Part shown: one piece after another, positions 1-7,074 of the stretch
Layout of the letters: the number at the start of each line of letters is the position of its first letter
Numbering within the stretch: position 1 is the stretch's first letter
Source of the DNA: Cellvibrionales bacterium UBA4495
Lineage (GTDB): Bacteria; Pseudomonadota; Gammaproteobacteria; Pseudomonadales; Porticoccaceae
DNA: 15,981 bases
Assembly (NCBI GenBank): GCA_002388905.1
Contig: DGNJ01000124.1
Span: forward strand, 94,250-110,230
Reading direction: 5' to 3'
Program-made: the position numbers and the translations under genes
The notes under the pieces: generated by a model
What the model was told of the DNA's origin: nothing
The model's input: only the letters and a program-made list of their open reading frames with translations
Databases searched by the model: none

Positions 1-1
1 C

Positions 2-655
2 GAGAAGCGCCTGGAGGCGTTCGTGCGCCTGGCCCACGCGGTGATCGTGTTTCCCGGCGGCGTGGGCACCGTGGAGGAAATCTTCTACCTGCTGAGCATT
101 CTCCTGCATCCGGAAAACCGCTACAGCCTGCCCGTGATTTTTGCCGGCCCCGAGTCCTGCCGGCCCTATTTCGATCTGCTCGATGGTTTTATCGGCAAAT
201 GCCTGGGCGAGGAAGCCACGCAGCTTTACGACATAGTACTGGGCAGGCCCGACGACGTGGCCCGGCGGACCCGGGATTGCATCGATGATGTGCACCGGCG
301 CCGGCGCAAGGAACAGGAGGCTTATTACTTCAACTGGAACCTCCATATCGACCCTATGCTCCAGGTACCCTTCGTGCCCACCCACGACAACATGGCCTCC
401 CTGCGTCTGTACCCGGACCTGCCCGGTCACGAGTTGGCCTCGCAGCTGCGCTCGGCTTTTTCCGGACTGGTGGCGGGCAACGTCAAGGAGTTCGGTATTC
501 GCCAGGTTGAAGAGCACGGCCCCTACCAGATAGCCGGGGATCCGCGCCTTATGGAAGCCATCGACGAACTGCTGCGAAGTTTCGTGGCGCACAAGCGTAT
601 GAAACTGGGGCAGGGCGTCGGCGAGTACCAGCCCTGCTATCAATTGACGGGTTGA
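2..655 (+). CDS. ppnN: PpnN nucleotide 5'-monophosphate nucleosidase, C-terminal part (5' end outside window)
   Basis: This is the C-terminal 217 residues of a LOG-family nucleosidase; E. coli PpnN is about 454 residues, so roughly half is missing off the left edge. The frame is open from base 2 with no convincing start inside, so the GTG at 23 is not a real start. The family signature FPGGVGTVEE lies at visible residues 17-26 and belongs to the nucleotide-binding, catalytic Rossmann domain. It is followed by the PpnN-specific C-terminal region (DUF3412 type) with YFNWNLHIDP and the ending PCYQLTG. In E. coli the enzyme cleaves purine and pyrimidine 5'-monophosphates to base and ribose 5-phosphate in the cytoplasm and responds to (p)ppGpp; the same role is inferred here. 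The gene ends at a TGA and is followed by an inverted REP-like pair. Confidence 0.93.
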   Translation, partial: EKRLEAFVRLAHAVIVFPGGVGTVEEIFYLLSILLHPENRYSLPVIFAGPESCRPYFDLLDGFIGKCLGEEATQLYDIVLGRPDDVARRTRDCIDDVHRRRRKEQEAYYFNWNLHIDPMLQVPFVPTHDNMASLRLYPDLPGHELASQLRSAFSGLVAGNVKEFGIRQVEEHGPYQIAGDPRLMEAIDELLRSFVAHKRMKLGQGVGEYQPCYQLTG

Positions 656-660
656 ACGAT

Positions 661-735
661 TCCCCGCGCCGGTTTTCAGCCGGTCATTTGAGCATTGCTG
701 AGGAACCGACGGCTAAAAGCCGGCTCCACGGGCCA
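661..735. repeat. Inverted pair of REP-like sequences (BIME-like)
   Basis: Two similar stem-forming units face each other. The plus strand at about 669-686 reads GCCGGTTTTCAGCCGGTC. The minus strand over about 711-728 reads GCCGGCTTTTAGCCGTCG inside the context GTGGAGCCGGC. The second resembles the GTAGGAGCCGGCTTTAGCCGGC type of REP element common in pseudomonads and xanthomonads. The pair sits in the gap between convergent ppnN and yqhA, a usual place for such elements. No RAYT-type transposase is visible nearby. It may also slow transcription from either side. Confidence 0.5.
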
Positions 736-779
736 TACGGCTGGCCATAACCACCATCGTTGGCGAGGTCGATGATCGG

Positions 780-795
780 ATCCCGGTGCCGGGAT
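780..795. terminator. Short perfect dyad after yqhA, possible weak terminator
   Basis: ATCCCGG-TG-CCGGGAT forms a perfect 7-bp dyad 12 bases past the yqhA stop on the minus strand. It lacks a following T-run on either strand, so it is not a canonical intrinsic terminator. Confidence 0.25.
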
Positions 796-807
796 ACCGC
801 AAAGACA

Positions 808-1305
808 TCAATGTTCCTTGCGGGTGAGCTTGTCGAGCATCCCCATCATGAAGGCGGAAACCACAAAGGTGAGATGGATGATCACGTACCAGAGGAGTTT
901 GTCGTTGTTGATCTGGACGGCATTCATGAAGATCTTGAGCAGATGGATTGACGAAATGGCGACGATGGAAGCCGCGACCTTGTTCTTGAGACTGCTGGTG
1001 TCGAGCTTGCCAAGCCAGTTTAGCTTTTCGTCGCTTTCGTCGATATCCAGGCGCGAAACGAAATTTTCGTAGCTGGAAAACATCACCATGACCAGCAGGC
1101 CGCCGACCAGGGAAAGGTCCACCAGCGAGAGCACCACGAGGATCAGATCCATCTCGGACGTGGCGAAGATATGGGGCAGCAAGTGAAAAAGTTCCTGGAA
1201 GAACTTGATGCCCAGGGCCAGCAGCGCCAGGCTCAGGCCCAGGTAGATTGGTGCGAGCAACCACCGGGTGGCGTACATCAGGCGCTCGAAAATGCGTTCC
1301 AGCAT
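808..1305 (-). CDS. yqhA: YqhA family (UPF0114) inner membrane protein
   Basis: The 165-residue product matches the UPF0114/YqhA family, which is about 164 residues in E. coli, over its full length. It begins [15 protein letters not shown] and has four hydrophobic segments at about 15-35, 53-76, 110-128 and 137-156. The loop [21 protein letters not shown] and the stretch [12 protein letters not shown] are characteristic of the family. The ATG at 1305 is preceded by AGGAG (complement of 1316-1320) eight to ten bases upstream. The molecular function is unknown; it is an integral membrane protein. The gene is convergent with ppnN and divergent from the MFS transporter gene. An antisense-frame ORF of similar extent is a shadow. 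Confidence 0.93.
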   Translation of the reverse strand: MLERIFERLMYATRWLLAPIYLGLSLALLALGIKFFQELFHLLPHIFATSEMDLILVVLSLVDLSLVGGLLVMVMFSSYENFVSRLDIDESDEKLNWLGKLDTSSLKNKVAASIVAISSIHLLKIFMNAVQINNDKLLWYVIIHLTFVVSAFMMGMLDKLTRKEH

Positions 1306-1387
1306 GATTTCTTTTCTCCTTCACTCACGTTGGCTTTGAGATTCGGCGCGTATTTTATCAGGGCCGCCGAGCGGACGAGCGTCAAGC

Positions 1388-1415
1388 GTGAAAATTAGTG
1401 GTGAATCTGGATAAT
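1388..1415 (+). promoter_or_regulatory. Possible sigma70 promoter for the MFS gene
   Basis: GTGAAA (1388-1393), a 16-base spacer and GATAAT (1410-1415) lie 75 bases before the chosen ATG. The -10 box is 5/6 to consensus and the -35 box 4/6. The call rests on pattern only. Confidence 0.35.
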
Positions 1416-1489
1416 GTGCCGGTTCCGGTCCACCCTTGGGGTGTACCTTAGCACCAACTCCCGCTATCGAAATTTCGGATCGTCGCTCC

Positions 1490-2761
1490 ATGAGACACTT
1501 GCTGGTACCCCTCGCCGCACTCCTGCTGTCCCAGGCGTTGCTGCTGGTCGGCCACGGCCTGCAGCTGACCCTGCTGCCGGTGCGCGCCCAGATCGAGGGT
1601 TTCACCGATGCCCAGATCGGCCTGACCGGTTCCGCTTACTTCCTCGGTTTCGTGGTGGGCTGCCTGGGCGCGCCCCATATTATCCGCCGGGTGGGCCACA
1701 TCCGTTCGTTTGCAGTGCTCGGCTCGTCTTTTTCGGCGGTAGTGTTGCTCTTCCATGCCATCCCCGTCTTCTACCCCTGGTTGTTCCTGCGCTTACTGGT
1801 GGGTATCTGTATTTCCGGGCTCTACATGATTATCGAGAGCTGGCTCAACGACCGCGCCACCCGGGAAACCCGCGGCACACTCTTGTCCATCTACACCATT
1901 ATCAACCTGACCATGATTATGGTGGGCCAGCAAATGCTCAACCTGGCCGAGCCGGAAAGCGATACCCTGTTCGCCATTGCCGCCGTGCTGCTGTCCGTGG
2001 CGATCATTCCCGTTTCCCTGACCCTGTCCCTGGCACCGGCCCCCCTCACCACCGTGCGGCTGGACCTGCGCAGGATATGGTCACTGTCCCGGGTGGGTAT
2101 GGCGGGTTCCTTTGCCGCCGGGCTGGTCACCGGCGCCTTCTGGTCCCTGGGGCCCATCTATGCCCGTGGCCTGGAACTGGCCACCGCGCAACTGACCCTG
2201 TTCATGAGCGCCGCCGTTCTGGGCGGCGCCATTTTCCAGTTGCCCCTGGGCCGGCTTTCAGACCACTACGACCGCCGCCTGGTGATTTTGATCCTGTCCC
2301 TGGCGGGCGCCGGCGTTTCGGCGTCATTGATGCTGATACCGGGCACGGGCTGGTGGCTGCTGTTTCTCTCATTTCTCTGGGGGGGCACGGCCATGACCCT
2401 TTACGCCATTTGCCTCGCCCACACCACGGACCACGCCCAGCCGGACGATTTTGTCATGGTGGGCAGCGGCATCCTCCTGATTTTCGGTCTGGGTTCGGCC
2501 GTGGGCGGGCCCGCTGCCTCCCTGCTCATGAATGTGTCGGGACCTTCCGGGCTGTTTGCATTCTCGGCCCTGGCCATGCTGGTTTTCGCCGGTGGCATCG
2601 CGCGCCGTCGTCGCACGCACGTGGTGCCTCTACACGACGAGACCGAACCCTTCCGCCTGATGGTGGATTCGGCCACGCCGGTGGCCTTTGAAATGGACCC
2701 CCGCACCGAGGAGGGCCATCTGGCCGAGGCGGACTACGGGCAGGACAACAATCGGGACTGA
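1490..2761 (+). CDS. MFS transporter, YcaD-like
   Basis: This is a 423-residue major facilitator superfamily permease with about twelve hydrophobic helices in two six-helix halves. Motif-A-like loops are visible: APHIIRRVGHIR after helix 2, and GRLSDHYDRR at about residues 254-263 after helix 8. The string YMIIESWLNDRATRETRG (about 112-129) is typical of the YcaD-like subgroup. The substrate cannot be read from sequence. ATG 1490 was chosen because the peptide MRHLLVPLAALLLSQALLLV then starts directly with helix 1; a TTG at 1436 in the same frame would add 18 unlikely residues. The Shine-Dalgarno is weak. The C-terminal tail of about 45 residues is hydrophilic and acidic. The next gene starts 5 bases after its TGA, so the two are probably cotranscribed. 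Confidence 0.9.
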   Translation: MRHLLVPLAALLLSQALLLVGHGLQLTLLPVRAQIEGFTDAQIGLTGSAYFLGFVVGCLGAPHIIRRVGHIRSFAVLGSSFSAVVLLFHAIPVFYPWLFLRLLVGICISGLYMIIESWLNDRATRETRGTLLSIYTIINLTMIMVGQQMLNLAEPESDTLFAIAAVLLSVAIIPVSLTLSLAPAPLTTVRLDLRRIWSLSRVGMAGSFAAGLVTGAFWSLGPIYARGLELATAQLTLFMSAAVLGGAIFQLPLGRLSDHYDRRLVILILSLAGAGVSASLMLIPGTGWWLLFLSFLWGGTAMTLYAICLAHTTDHAQPDDFVMVGSGILLIFGLGSAVGGPAASLLMNVSGPSGLFAFSALAMLVFAGGIARRRRTHVVPLHDETEPFRLMVDSATPVAFEMDPRTEEGHLAEADYGQDNNRD

Positions 2762-2765
2762 TGCC

Positions 2766-3212
2766 ATGTCGTCGCTGCACTACCGCTTGCTGGCGGACCT
2801 GGTGCTCCTGGTCCACAGCGTCTTTGTTATCTTCGTGGTGGCCGGTCTCGTCCTGATTATCGCCGGTTACCGCCGCGGCTGGCGCTGGGTGAGAAACCCC
2901 TGGTTCCGGATCGGCCACCTGGGTGCCATCGTCGTGGTGGTCGCCCAGTCCTGGCTGGGTGTCCTTTGCCCCCTCACGGATCTGGAGATGGCCCTGCGCG
3001 AAAGGGCCGGTGACGTTACCTATACCGGGAGCTTCATCGCCCACTGGCTGGACCGGATACTCTATGTTCAGTGGCCGCCATGGCTGCTCAGCGTTATTTA
3101 CAGCGTGTTTGCCCTGACCGTTATCTGGACCTGGGTCGGGGTGCCCCCGCGACCGTTTCGCCGACGCGGGCGGGGTCCGGCTTTTGATGCAAATCAGTCG
3201 CCGAGGCGATAG
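2766..3212 (+). CDS. DUF2784 family membrane protein
   Basis: The 148-residue protein has four predicted membrane helices (about 9-33, 47-67, 90-102 and 108-126). The DUF2784 hallmark CPLTDLE follows helix 2 at residues 68-74, and WPPWLLS leads into the last helix. The family is usually 120-130 residues; the extra length here is a basic C-terminal tail after residue 128. Its role is unknown. ATG 2766 was chosen because MSSLHYRLLADLVLLVHSVF begins the conserved region; an upstream in-frame start at 2688 would lie inside the MFS gene and gives low-complexity sequence. Spacing of 5 bases behind the MFS stop suggests translational coupling, but no functional link between the two is known to me. 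Confidence 0.88.
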   Translation: MSSLHYRLLADLVLLVHSVFVIFVVAGLVLIIAGYRRGWRWVRNPWFRIGHLGAIVVVVAQSWLGVLCPLTDLEMALRERAGDVTYTGSFIAHWLDRILYVQWPPWLLSVIYSVFALTVIWTWVGVPPRPFRRRGRGPAFDANQSPRR

Positions 3213-3247
3213 CCCGAGCGCCCGATACCGGCGCCCCAGGACCGATC

Positions 3248-3253
3248 TATAAT
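3248..3253 (+). promoter_or_regulatory. Consensus -10 box before the 113-residue hypothetical gene
   Basis: A perfect TATAAT lies 44 bases upstream of the ATG at 3297. The -35 region 16-18 bases further up (near 3225-3231) does not resemble TTGACA. The sequence between the DUF2784 stop and this gene shows no clear terminator. Confidence 0.35.
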
Positions 3254-3296
3254 CAGGGCACCACTGGATAAGACAAATCACACAGAGGTGCATTCT

Positions 3297-3638
3297 ATGG
3301 ATACCTTGACCCTTATGGGCTGGCTCAAATCTTCGGAGCAGGCTCAATCCCGGGAGTTGGGCAATATCCGCTTCCATATCGACAGCGACTATCACCAGAG
3401 GCTGGAGGACGCGGAAGAGCGCCTGCAGCAAACCGGGGAAACCGAAACCCTTCTTGAGGCCGACAAGGAAACGCTGGAAGTGGAGTTGCCGCCAGGTTGC
3501 GGCGCTCTGAGCGATTGCGCATTGCGGGTCTACCTCAACCCGGTGGACGAGCGGGGTCGCTTCCACCTGGTGGGGCACAGTGTCGCCGACGGCAGCCTGA
3601 TCTATACCAATTCCGTGATGATCGATCAGTTGGGATAG
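3297..3638 (+). CDS. Conserved-looking hypothetical protein, 113 residues
   Basis: I do not recognise the family. The product is acidic and soluble-looking with no signal peptide or membrane segment. Residues 1-60 look helical and charged (SSEQAQSRELGN, HQRLEDAEERLQQ). Residues 60-113 look like a beta-rich domain containing two cysteines, C68 and C74, in LPPGCGALSDCALRVYLNP. AGAGGTG at 3284-3290 is a fair Shine-Dalgarno seven bases before ATG 3297, which favours this start over the GTG at 3288 that overlaps it. It converges on the MltD-like gene with only 5 bases between the stop codons. A cytoplasmic protein is likely; function is unknown. Confidence 0.72.
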   Translation: MDTLTLMGWLKSSEQAQSRELGNIRFHIDSDYHQRLEDAEERLQQTGETETLLEADKETLEVELPPGCGALSDCALRVYLNPVDERGRFHLVGHSVADGSLIYTNSVMIDQLG

Positions 3639-3643
3639 GAAAG

Positions 3644-5503
3644 TCAGGCGTCGGACGCGGTATTGGTAGCCACCAGGGTGGGAATTCGTACCACGGCGCC
3701 CGGCTTTAGCCGCTCCGGATCCAGTTGGGGGTTGTAGTGACGCACCAGCCACAGGGGGACCTTGTAGCGCTGATTGCACACGGACCACAGGGACTCCCCG
3801 GGCTGGATAACGTGGCGACGGGTTTCCCGGACCCGGTAATTGGCAAAAAAAGCTTCGCGCACGCTCCTTTGATAGCCCAGTCGCCGGGTCAGGAATTCGT
3901 CCTTGGACGTTGCCGAGAAATCGAGCCGCAGGCTTTGGCCAAGCACCACACTCTGGCCGTAGCGCAGGCCGTTGAGCCGGCGCAGTGTCCGGGTCGGCAG
4001 ACCCAGCCAGTCGGCGTAGTGTCCCAGGGTCTCCAGTGGCTGCACTTCAATGGTGTTGTTGGCGGCCACCGCAAAAGGCGCCCTGGGCACCGACAGATCG
4101 GCGTCCGCTATCGAGGGGGAAGTCTCGACAATCCCGGTTTCATCGAACGCGGGGAAGGGGTTGCGGGGCGCGACGCGGACCAGGGCCGGCGGCCCGTCCG
4201 GCGCGGGGCCGGCGCCGGGCAGGCGCAAACGGGCGCCGGCCCGGATAAAGTGGCGGCTGTCCAGCCCGTTCAGGGCCAGCAGGGTGGAAACGCTGGTGTC
4301 GTAGCGGGCGGCGATGGTGGAAAGGGTGTCGCCGCGCCGGACATGGTGAAAACGGTCGGGTAACTGTTCCCGGCGCCAGGCCTCGGCCGGCACCGAGGCC
4401 AGGTCCGCTGCCAGATTGCCCGGCAGTCGCAGGGCAAAAGCTCGGGGAATATGTTTGTCGCCGCGCCACACTGTTTCCCGCAGGGCCGGGTTGTGCCGGC
4501 GTAAGGTGTCCGTTGTCATGCCCAGGGCATCGGCCAGTTCGGCGGCGGGGATATAGGCGGGCATCTCCAGGCGGTCGTAGTAGTCCGGACCCTTCGGTTT
4601 CAGGTCTCCGAAATAGCGGGAGGGATTGCGGTCGATCTCCAGGGCGGCAAGGAATGACGGGTAGAAATTGCGCGAGGCAAAGCCGAAGTAGGGGCCCTGG
4701 TATTCCCGGAGAATGGGCACAATGTCGGTGCCGCCCATGGCCGCCACGGCCCGCCTCATGCCACTGGCGCCGTGGTTGTAGGCGATCAGGGCCAGCGGCC
4801 AGCTGTCCAGGCTCTGATAGTTGTCGGCGAGAAGGCTCGCGGCCGCCTCGGTGGCCGCCAGGGGATCGAGGCGCTGATCGACGATGTGATCGATTTCCAG
4901 GTAGCGCCGGCCCGTGCGCCGCGTAAATTGCCACAGGCCGGCGGCGCCGACCCGGGAGTAGGCATTGGGGTTGAAGGAGGATTCCACATGGGGCAGGGCC
5001 GCCAGCTCCAGTGGCAGGTTCCTGGCCGCCAGCGTTTCGATGATATGTTCCCGCCAGAGCCCGGAGCGGATAAGCCCCGAGCGGAAGCGGTCCGCCTGGC
5101 CCAGTTGGAAGCGTAGCGAGGAGGCTGCCCGGCGCAGCCGCTCATTGGTGGTTCCCGGTGGCCACAGGGCCAGTACCCGCTTTTCCTCGTCACTTAGGCC
5201 GGTGCGAGCGCCGGATGCCAGTTTGAGGAGAATAGCCCGGTAACGGGCCTTGGTTTCCCGGATTGTCGCCGTGCGGCCGCGGCTGTAGGGGGGTGCATCG
5301 AATTCCAGACTCTGGTAGACAACCGTAAGATTGTCGCTGTCGTGGATAAAACCGCCGTCGGTATCGATTTCCGTATAGACGCGCAACCAGAACCGGATAT
5401 CGGGCTCCAGGGCCGCGGGCCTGGGAAAAAGGGCGTCGGAGCCGGACGTGGCAAAAGCGCCGTTTGCCGCCAGAAGGAAAAGGAGGACCGACAGGGTTTT
5501 CAT
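3644..5503 (-). CDS. MltD-like lytic transglycosylase with LysM repeats
   Basis: This 619-residue periplasmic murein hydrolase has, in order: a signal peptide (1-18, cleavage after AFA), a helical N-terminal region of about 130 residues, an SLT/GH23 domain (about 145-295) and three LysM-type regions. The catalytic glutamate is E174 in PHVESSFNPNAYSRVGAAG, followed by GLWQF and the AYNHGASGM motif at 241-249. LysM 1 is about 385-429 (HHVRRGDTLSTIAARYDTSV) and LysM 3 about 563-608 (HVIQPGESLWSVCNQRYKVP). A more divergent copy lies at about 485-529. Such enzymes cleave the MurNAc-GlcNAc bond to form 1,6-anhydroMurNAc ends. E. coli MltD is shorter (about 450) and a lipoprotein; no lipobox is visible here. 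The start ATG has GGGGAG about ten bases upstream. It lies downstream of the C39 lipoprotein gene on the same strand. Confidence 0.9.
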   Translation of the reverse strand: MKTLSVLLFLLAANGAFATSGSDALFPRPAALEPDIRFWLRVYTEIDTDGGFIHDSDNLTVVYQSLEFDAPPYSRGRTATIRETKARYRAILLKLASGARTGLSDEEKRVLALWPPGTTNERLRRAASSLRFQLGQADRFRSGLIRSGLWREHIIETLAARNLPLELAALPHVESSFNPNAYSRVGAAGLWQFTRRTGRRYLEIDHIVDQRLDPLAATEAAASLLADNYQSLDSWPLALIAYNHGASGMRRAVAAMGGTDIVPILREYQGPYFGFASRNFYPSFLAALEIDRNPSRYFGDLKPKGPDYYDRLEMPAYIPAAELADALGMTTDTLRRHNPALRETVWRGDKHIPRAFALRLPGNLAADLASVPAEAWRREQLPDRFHHVRRGDTLSTIAARYDTSVSTLLALNGLDSRHFIRAGARLRLPGAGPAPDGPPALVRVAPRNPFPAFDETGIVETSPSIADADLSVPRAPFAVAANNTIEVQPLETLGHYADWLGLPTRTLRRLNGLRYGQSVVLGQSLRLDFSATSKDEFLTRRLGYQRSVREAFFANYRVRETRRHVIQPGESLWSVCNQRYKVPLWLVRHYNPQLDPERLKPGAVVRIPTLVATNTASDA

Positions 5504-5539
5504 GGTGGCTGGCTCCCCGGTGTTGCCCTTTGTTGATAA

Positions 5540-5545
5540 ATCATA
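5540..5545 (-). promoter_or_regulatory. Possible -10 box for the transglycosylase gene
   Basis: TATGAT on the minus strand lies 37 bases before the ATG at 5503, in the 93-base gap after the C39 gene. The -35 region is poor. The gene may have its own promoter or be read through from the PA2779/C39 pair, because no clear terminator separates them. Confidence 0.3.
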
Positions 5546-5596
5546 ACCCGAAACCGCCGAAATTGCCGCATGGGTGTGCCGAACGGCGACGGAATG

Positions 5597-6553
5597 TCAG
5601 GGGCCCTGCCGGATGGTCTTTAGAGTATCCCGGTACTGTTCGGCGTGAGGCCCCCCCAGGGCCACTGCCCGCCGGGCGTGGATGAGTGCGTCGTCGTCCC
5701 CCAGTTCATGGAGCACCTGGGCCAGATTGTTGTGGGCCGGGGCATAGTCGTTATTGGCGGTCAAGACCCGTCGGTAGGCGCGGGCGGCGGAGGCCAGGTC
5801 GTTGCGGTGATAGTGCAGGTTGCCCACCGCCATGCCCAGGGCCTCGCTTTCCGGCCAGCGCCCGGCGCCGGCGGCATAAGCGGTCAGGGCCTGGTCCGCG
5901 GGGTTGCTGGCGGCAAAGTCGGACACGGCCAGGAAGTAGTCCCTGGGGTTGCCGGTAGCGGGCAATTCGCCGGGCCGCAGGAGGATTACCCCCCAGAAAC
6001 TGCTGCGCCGCCAGGTGTTCTCGAATGCGCGCAAGGGAGTCAGCCGGCGCGGGACGGTGCCCGAACGCAGGACCACATGGGCATCCTTCAGGTGGTAACC
6101 CACCGCCACCGCGTAGTGCCAGGTGGGCAGCCAGGAAAGGCCCAGGTTCTGGAGGACCAGGACCGGGTGGCCTCCCTGTATCTCCCGCAGCAGTGCGTTC
6201 AGCGAGGGTGCAATGGGGTAGGCGATGCGGCCGGCCTGCCGTGCCGCCGCGACCATCTCCACCTGCAGGCTGCCCTGGCGCTCGGGAAGATAGACCCGGG
6301 GGACGAGTTCCTCCGGGGTTATCTCGACGCCGCTGTGCCGGAGTACCGTCGCCAGTGCCGCCGGGCCGCACTGATAGCGCTCCTGTGGGAAGAAAGGGAC
6401 CTCTTTCAGTTCCCGTTCCCGGGCAAGCTCCTCGGGCTCGGCCGCCAGTATCCTTTCCGCCTGGGGAGCGCCTGCGCACCCCCCAAGCAATAGTGCAGCG
6501 ATCAGGAAAAGATACGGGCCATACTTGCAGGCCGGCTCCTTCGGGACAGACAC
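5597..6553 (-). CDS. PA2778-family C39-like cysteine peptidase, lipoprotein with TPRs
   Basis: The 318-residue product starts with a lipoprotein signal whose lipobox LLGGC ends at C26; Ala at +2 suggests outer membrane sorting. A papain-like C39 domain spans about 50-192. The nucleophile is C62 in QERYQCGPAALATVLRH with Q57 as probable oxyanion residue. H146 in WLPTWHYAVAVGYH and D157 complete the likely triad. Residues about 235-316 form TPR-like helical repeats (AVGNLHYHRNDLASAARAYR, then APAHNNLAQVLHELGD). This matches the PA2778 family, which is encoded beside PA2779-family genes, as here: the upstream gene ends 8 bases before this start. The GTG start at 6553 is the only sensible one, giving coupled translation. 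Related C39 enzymes cleave after Gly-Gly; the substrate here is inferred, not shown. Confidence 0.87.
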   Translation of the reverse strand: MSVPKEPACKYGPYLFLIAALLLGGCAGAPQAERILAAEPEELARERELKEVPFFPQERYQCGPAALATVLRHSGVEITPEELVPRVYLPERQGSLQVEMVAAARQAGRIAYPIAPSLNALLREIQGGHPVLVLQNLGLSWLPTWHYAVAVGYHLKDAHVVLRSGTVPRRLTPLRAFENTWRRSSFWGVILLRPGELPATGNPRDYFLAVSDFAASNPADQALTAYAAGAGRWPESEALGMAVGNLHYHRNDLASAARAYRRVLTANNDYAPAHNNLAQVLHELGDDDALIHARRAVALGGPHAEQYRDTLKTIRQGP

Positions 6554-6561
6554 GGGTCGCT

Positions 6562-6945
6562 TCAGACGCCGGGGAAAATGTCGGTGGCCCCCGCCACGTC
6601 GAGGAGAATGAGGATCAGCAGAACCAGGGCAACTGTGCCTAGGGCACTGCCGCCGGCGGGCAGGTCGCCGACCTGCTGATAGAGACTCCGGACTTCGCTG
6701 TCGGTGAGGCTGGCGATTCTGTCCTGGGCATCGCCCGGGTCCACGCCCAGGGTCGTGAGTTGCGCCCGTACATCGTTGCGCTGCAGAAAATTTCGCAGTT
6801 CCTGCCGTTGCTGTTCACCGGTTACCTCGGCGGCAATCTGGTCAGTGCCCACCATGGCGGCAACCGCCTGGCCCTGAATGCCTGCCGTGGTGAAAAGCAG
6901 CAGCAGGAAATAGCACGTGTAGCGGCTGATGACATGATTTTTCAC
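6562..6945 (-). CDS. PA2779-family small exported membrane protein (copy A)
   Basis: This 127-residue protein has a cleavable signal peptide (1-30, ending QAVAA), a charged helical middle, and a C-terminal membrane segment. Key motifs are DVRAQLTTLGVDPGDAQDRI, then VGDLPAGG at 92-99, ALGT at 101-104, the hydrophobic run LVLLILILLD, and the ending TDIFPGV. It matches the PA2779 family. A GTG start at 6945 is supported by AAGGAGG seven bases upstream. The second copy in this window (12314-12697) is identical at 56 of the last 97 positions by my ungapped hand alignment, most strongly from PAGG onward. It is the first gene of a pair with the C39-like peptidase. Function is unestablished. A Gly-Gly followed by a hydrophobic tail is consistent with it being a substrate or partner of that peptidase (inference). 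Confidence 0.88.
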   Translation of the reverse strand: MKNHVISRYTCYFLLLLFTTAGIQGQAVAAMVGTDQIAAEVTGEQQRQELRNFLQRNDVRAQLTTLGVDPGDAQDRIASLTDSEVRSLYQQVGDLPAGGSALGTVALVLLILILLDVAGATDIFPGV

Positions 6946-7033
6946 GGTTTGCCTCCTTGGGTTTTGCCGGATTACGGGGATTCGAAAAAATTGTTGGTCT
7001 GAAATAACGGTGCGTACCGTCCCGGCCTGCTTT

Positions 7034-7050
7034 CGTCAGTATAGGCAAAA
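7034..7050 (-). promoter_or_regulatory. Likely promoter -10 / regulatory site for PA2779-A and C39 genes
   Basis: The minus strand reads TTTTGCCTATACTGACG, containing a TATACT -10 box (7043 to 7038) about 93 bases before the GTG start. No good -35 is visible. The same stretch shares TTGCCTAT and GACG with the GlrR-like dyads at 11343 and 11410, but with 9 instead of 10 bases between the half-sites. A small dyad ACGGT-GCGT-ACCGT at 7007-7020 lies in the leader. Confidence 0.35.
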
Positions 7051-7074
7051 TCGCGATGTTGGCCGGGAATCACT

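Noticed and set aside
1352..1385. Minus-strand TTGACG and TAAAAT upstream of yqhA as a promoter
   Set aside because: The spacer would be 22 bases, too long for a normal sigma70 promoter.
1414..2691. Long open frame of 425 codons on the plus strand, shifted relative to the MFS gene
   Set aside because: It is rich in Pro, Arg, Gly and His with no domain or membrane pattern, as expected from an out-of-frame reading of GC-rich coding DNA. The overlapping frame is a clear permease.
2526..3788. Minus-strand open frame of 420 codons across the DUF2784 and hypothetical genes
   Set aside because: It crosses several genes that make sense on the plus strand and has Pro/Arg/Gly/Gln-rich composition with no recognisable domain.
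5645..6493. Plus-strand open frame of 282 codons opposite the C39 peptidase
   Set aside because: It is the antisense of a gene with lipobox, catalytic Cys/His and TPRs; the antisense protein has no such features.
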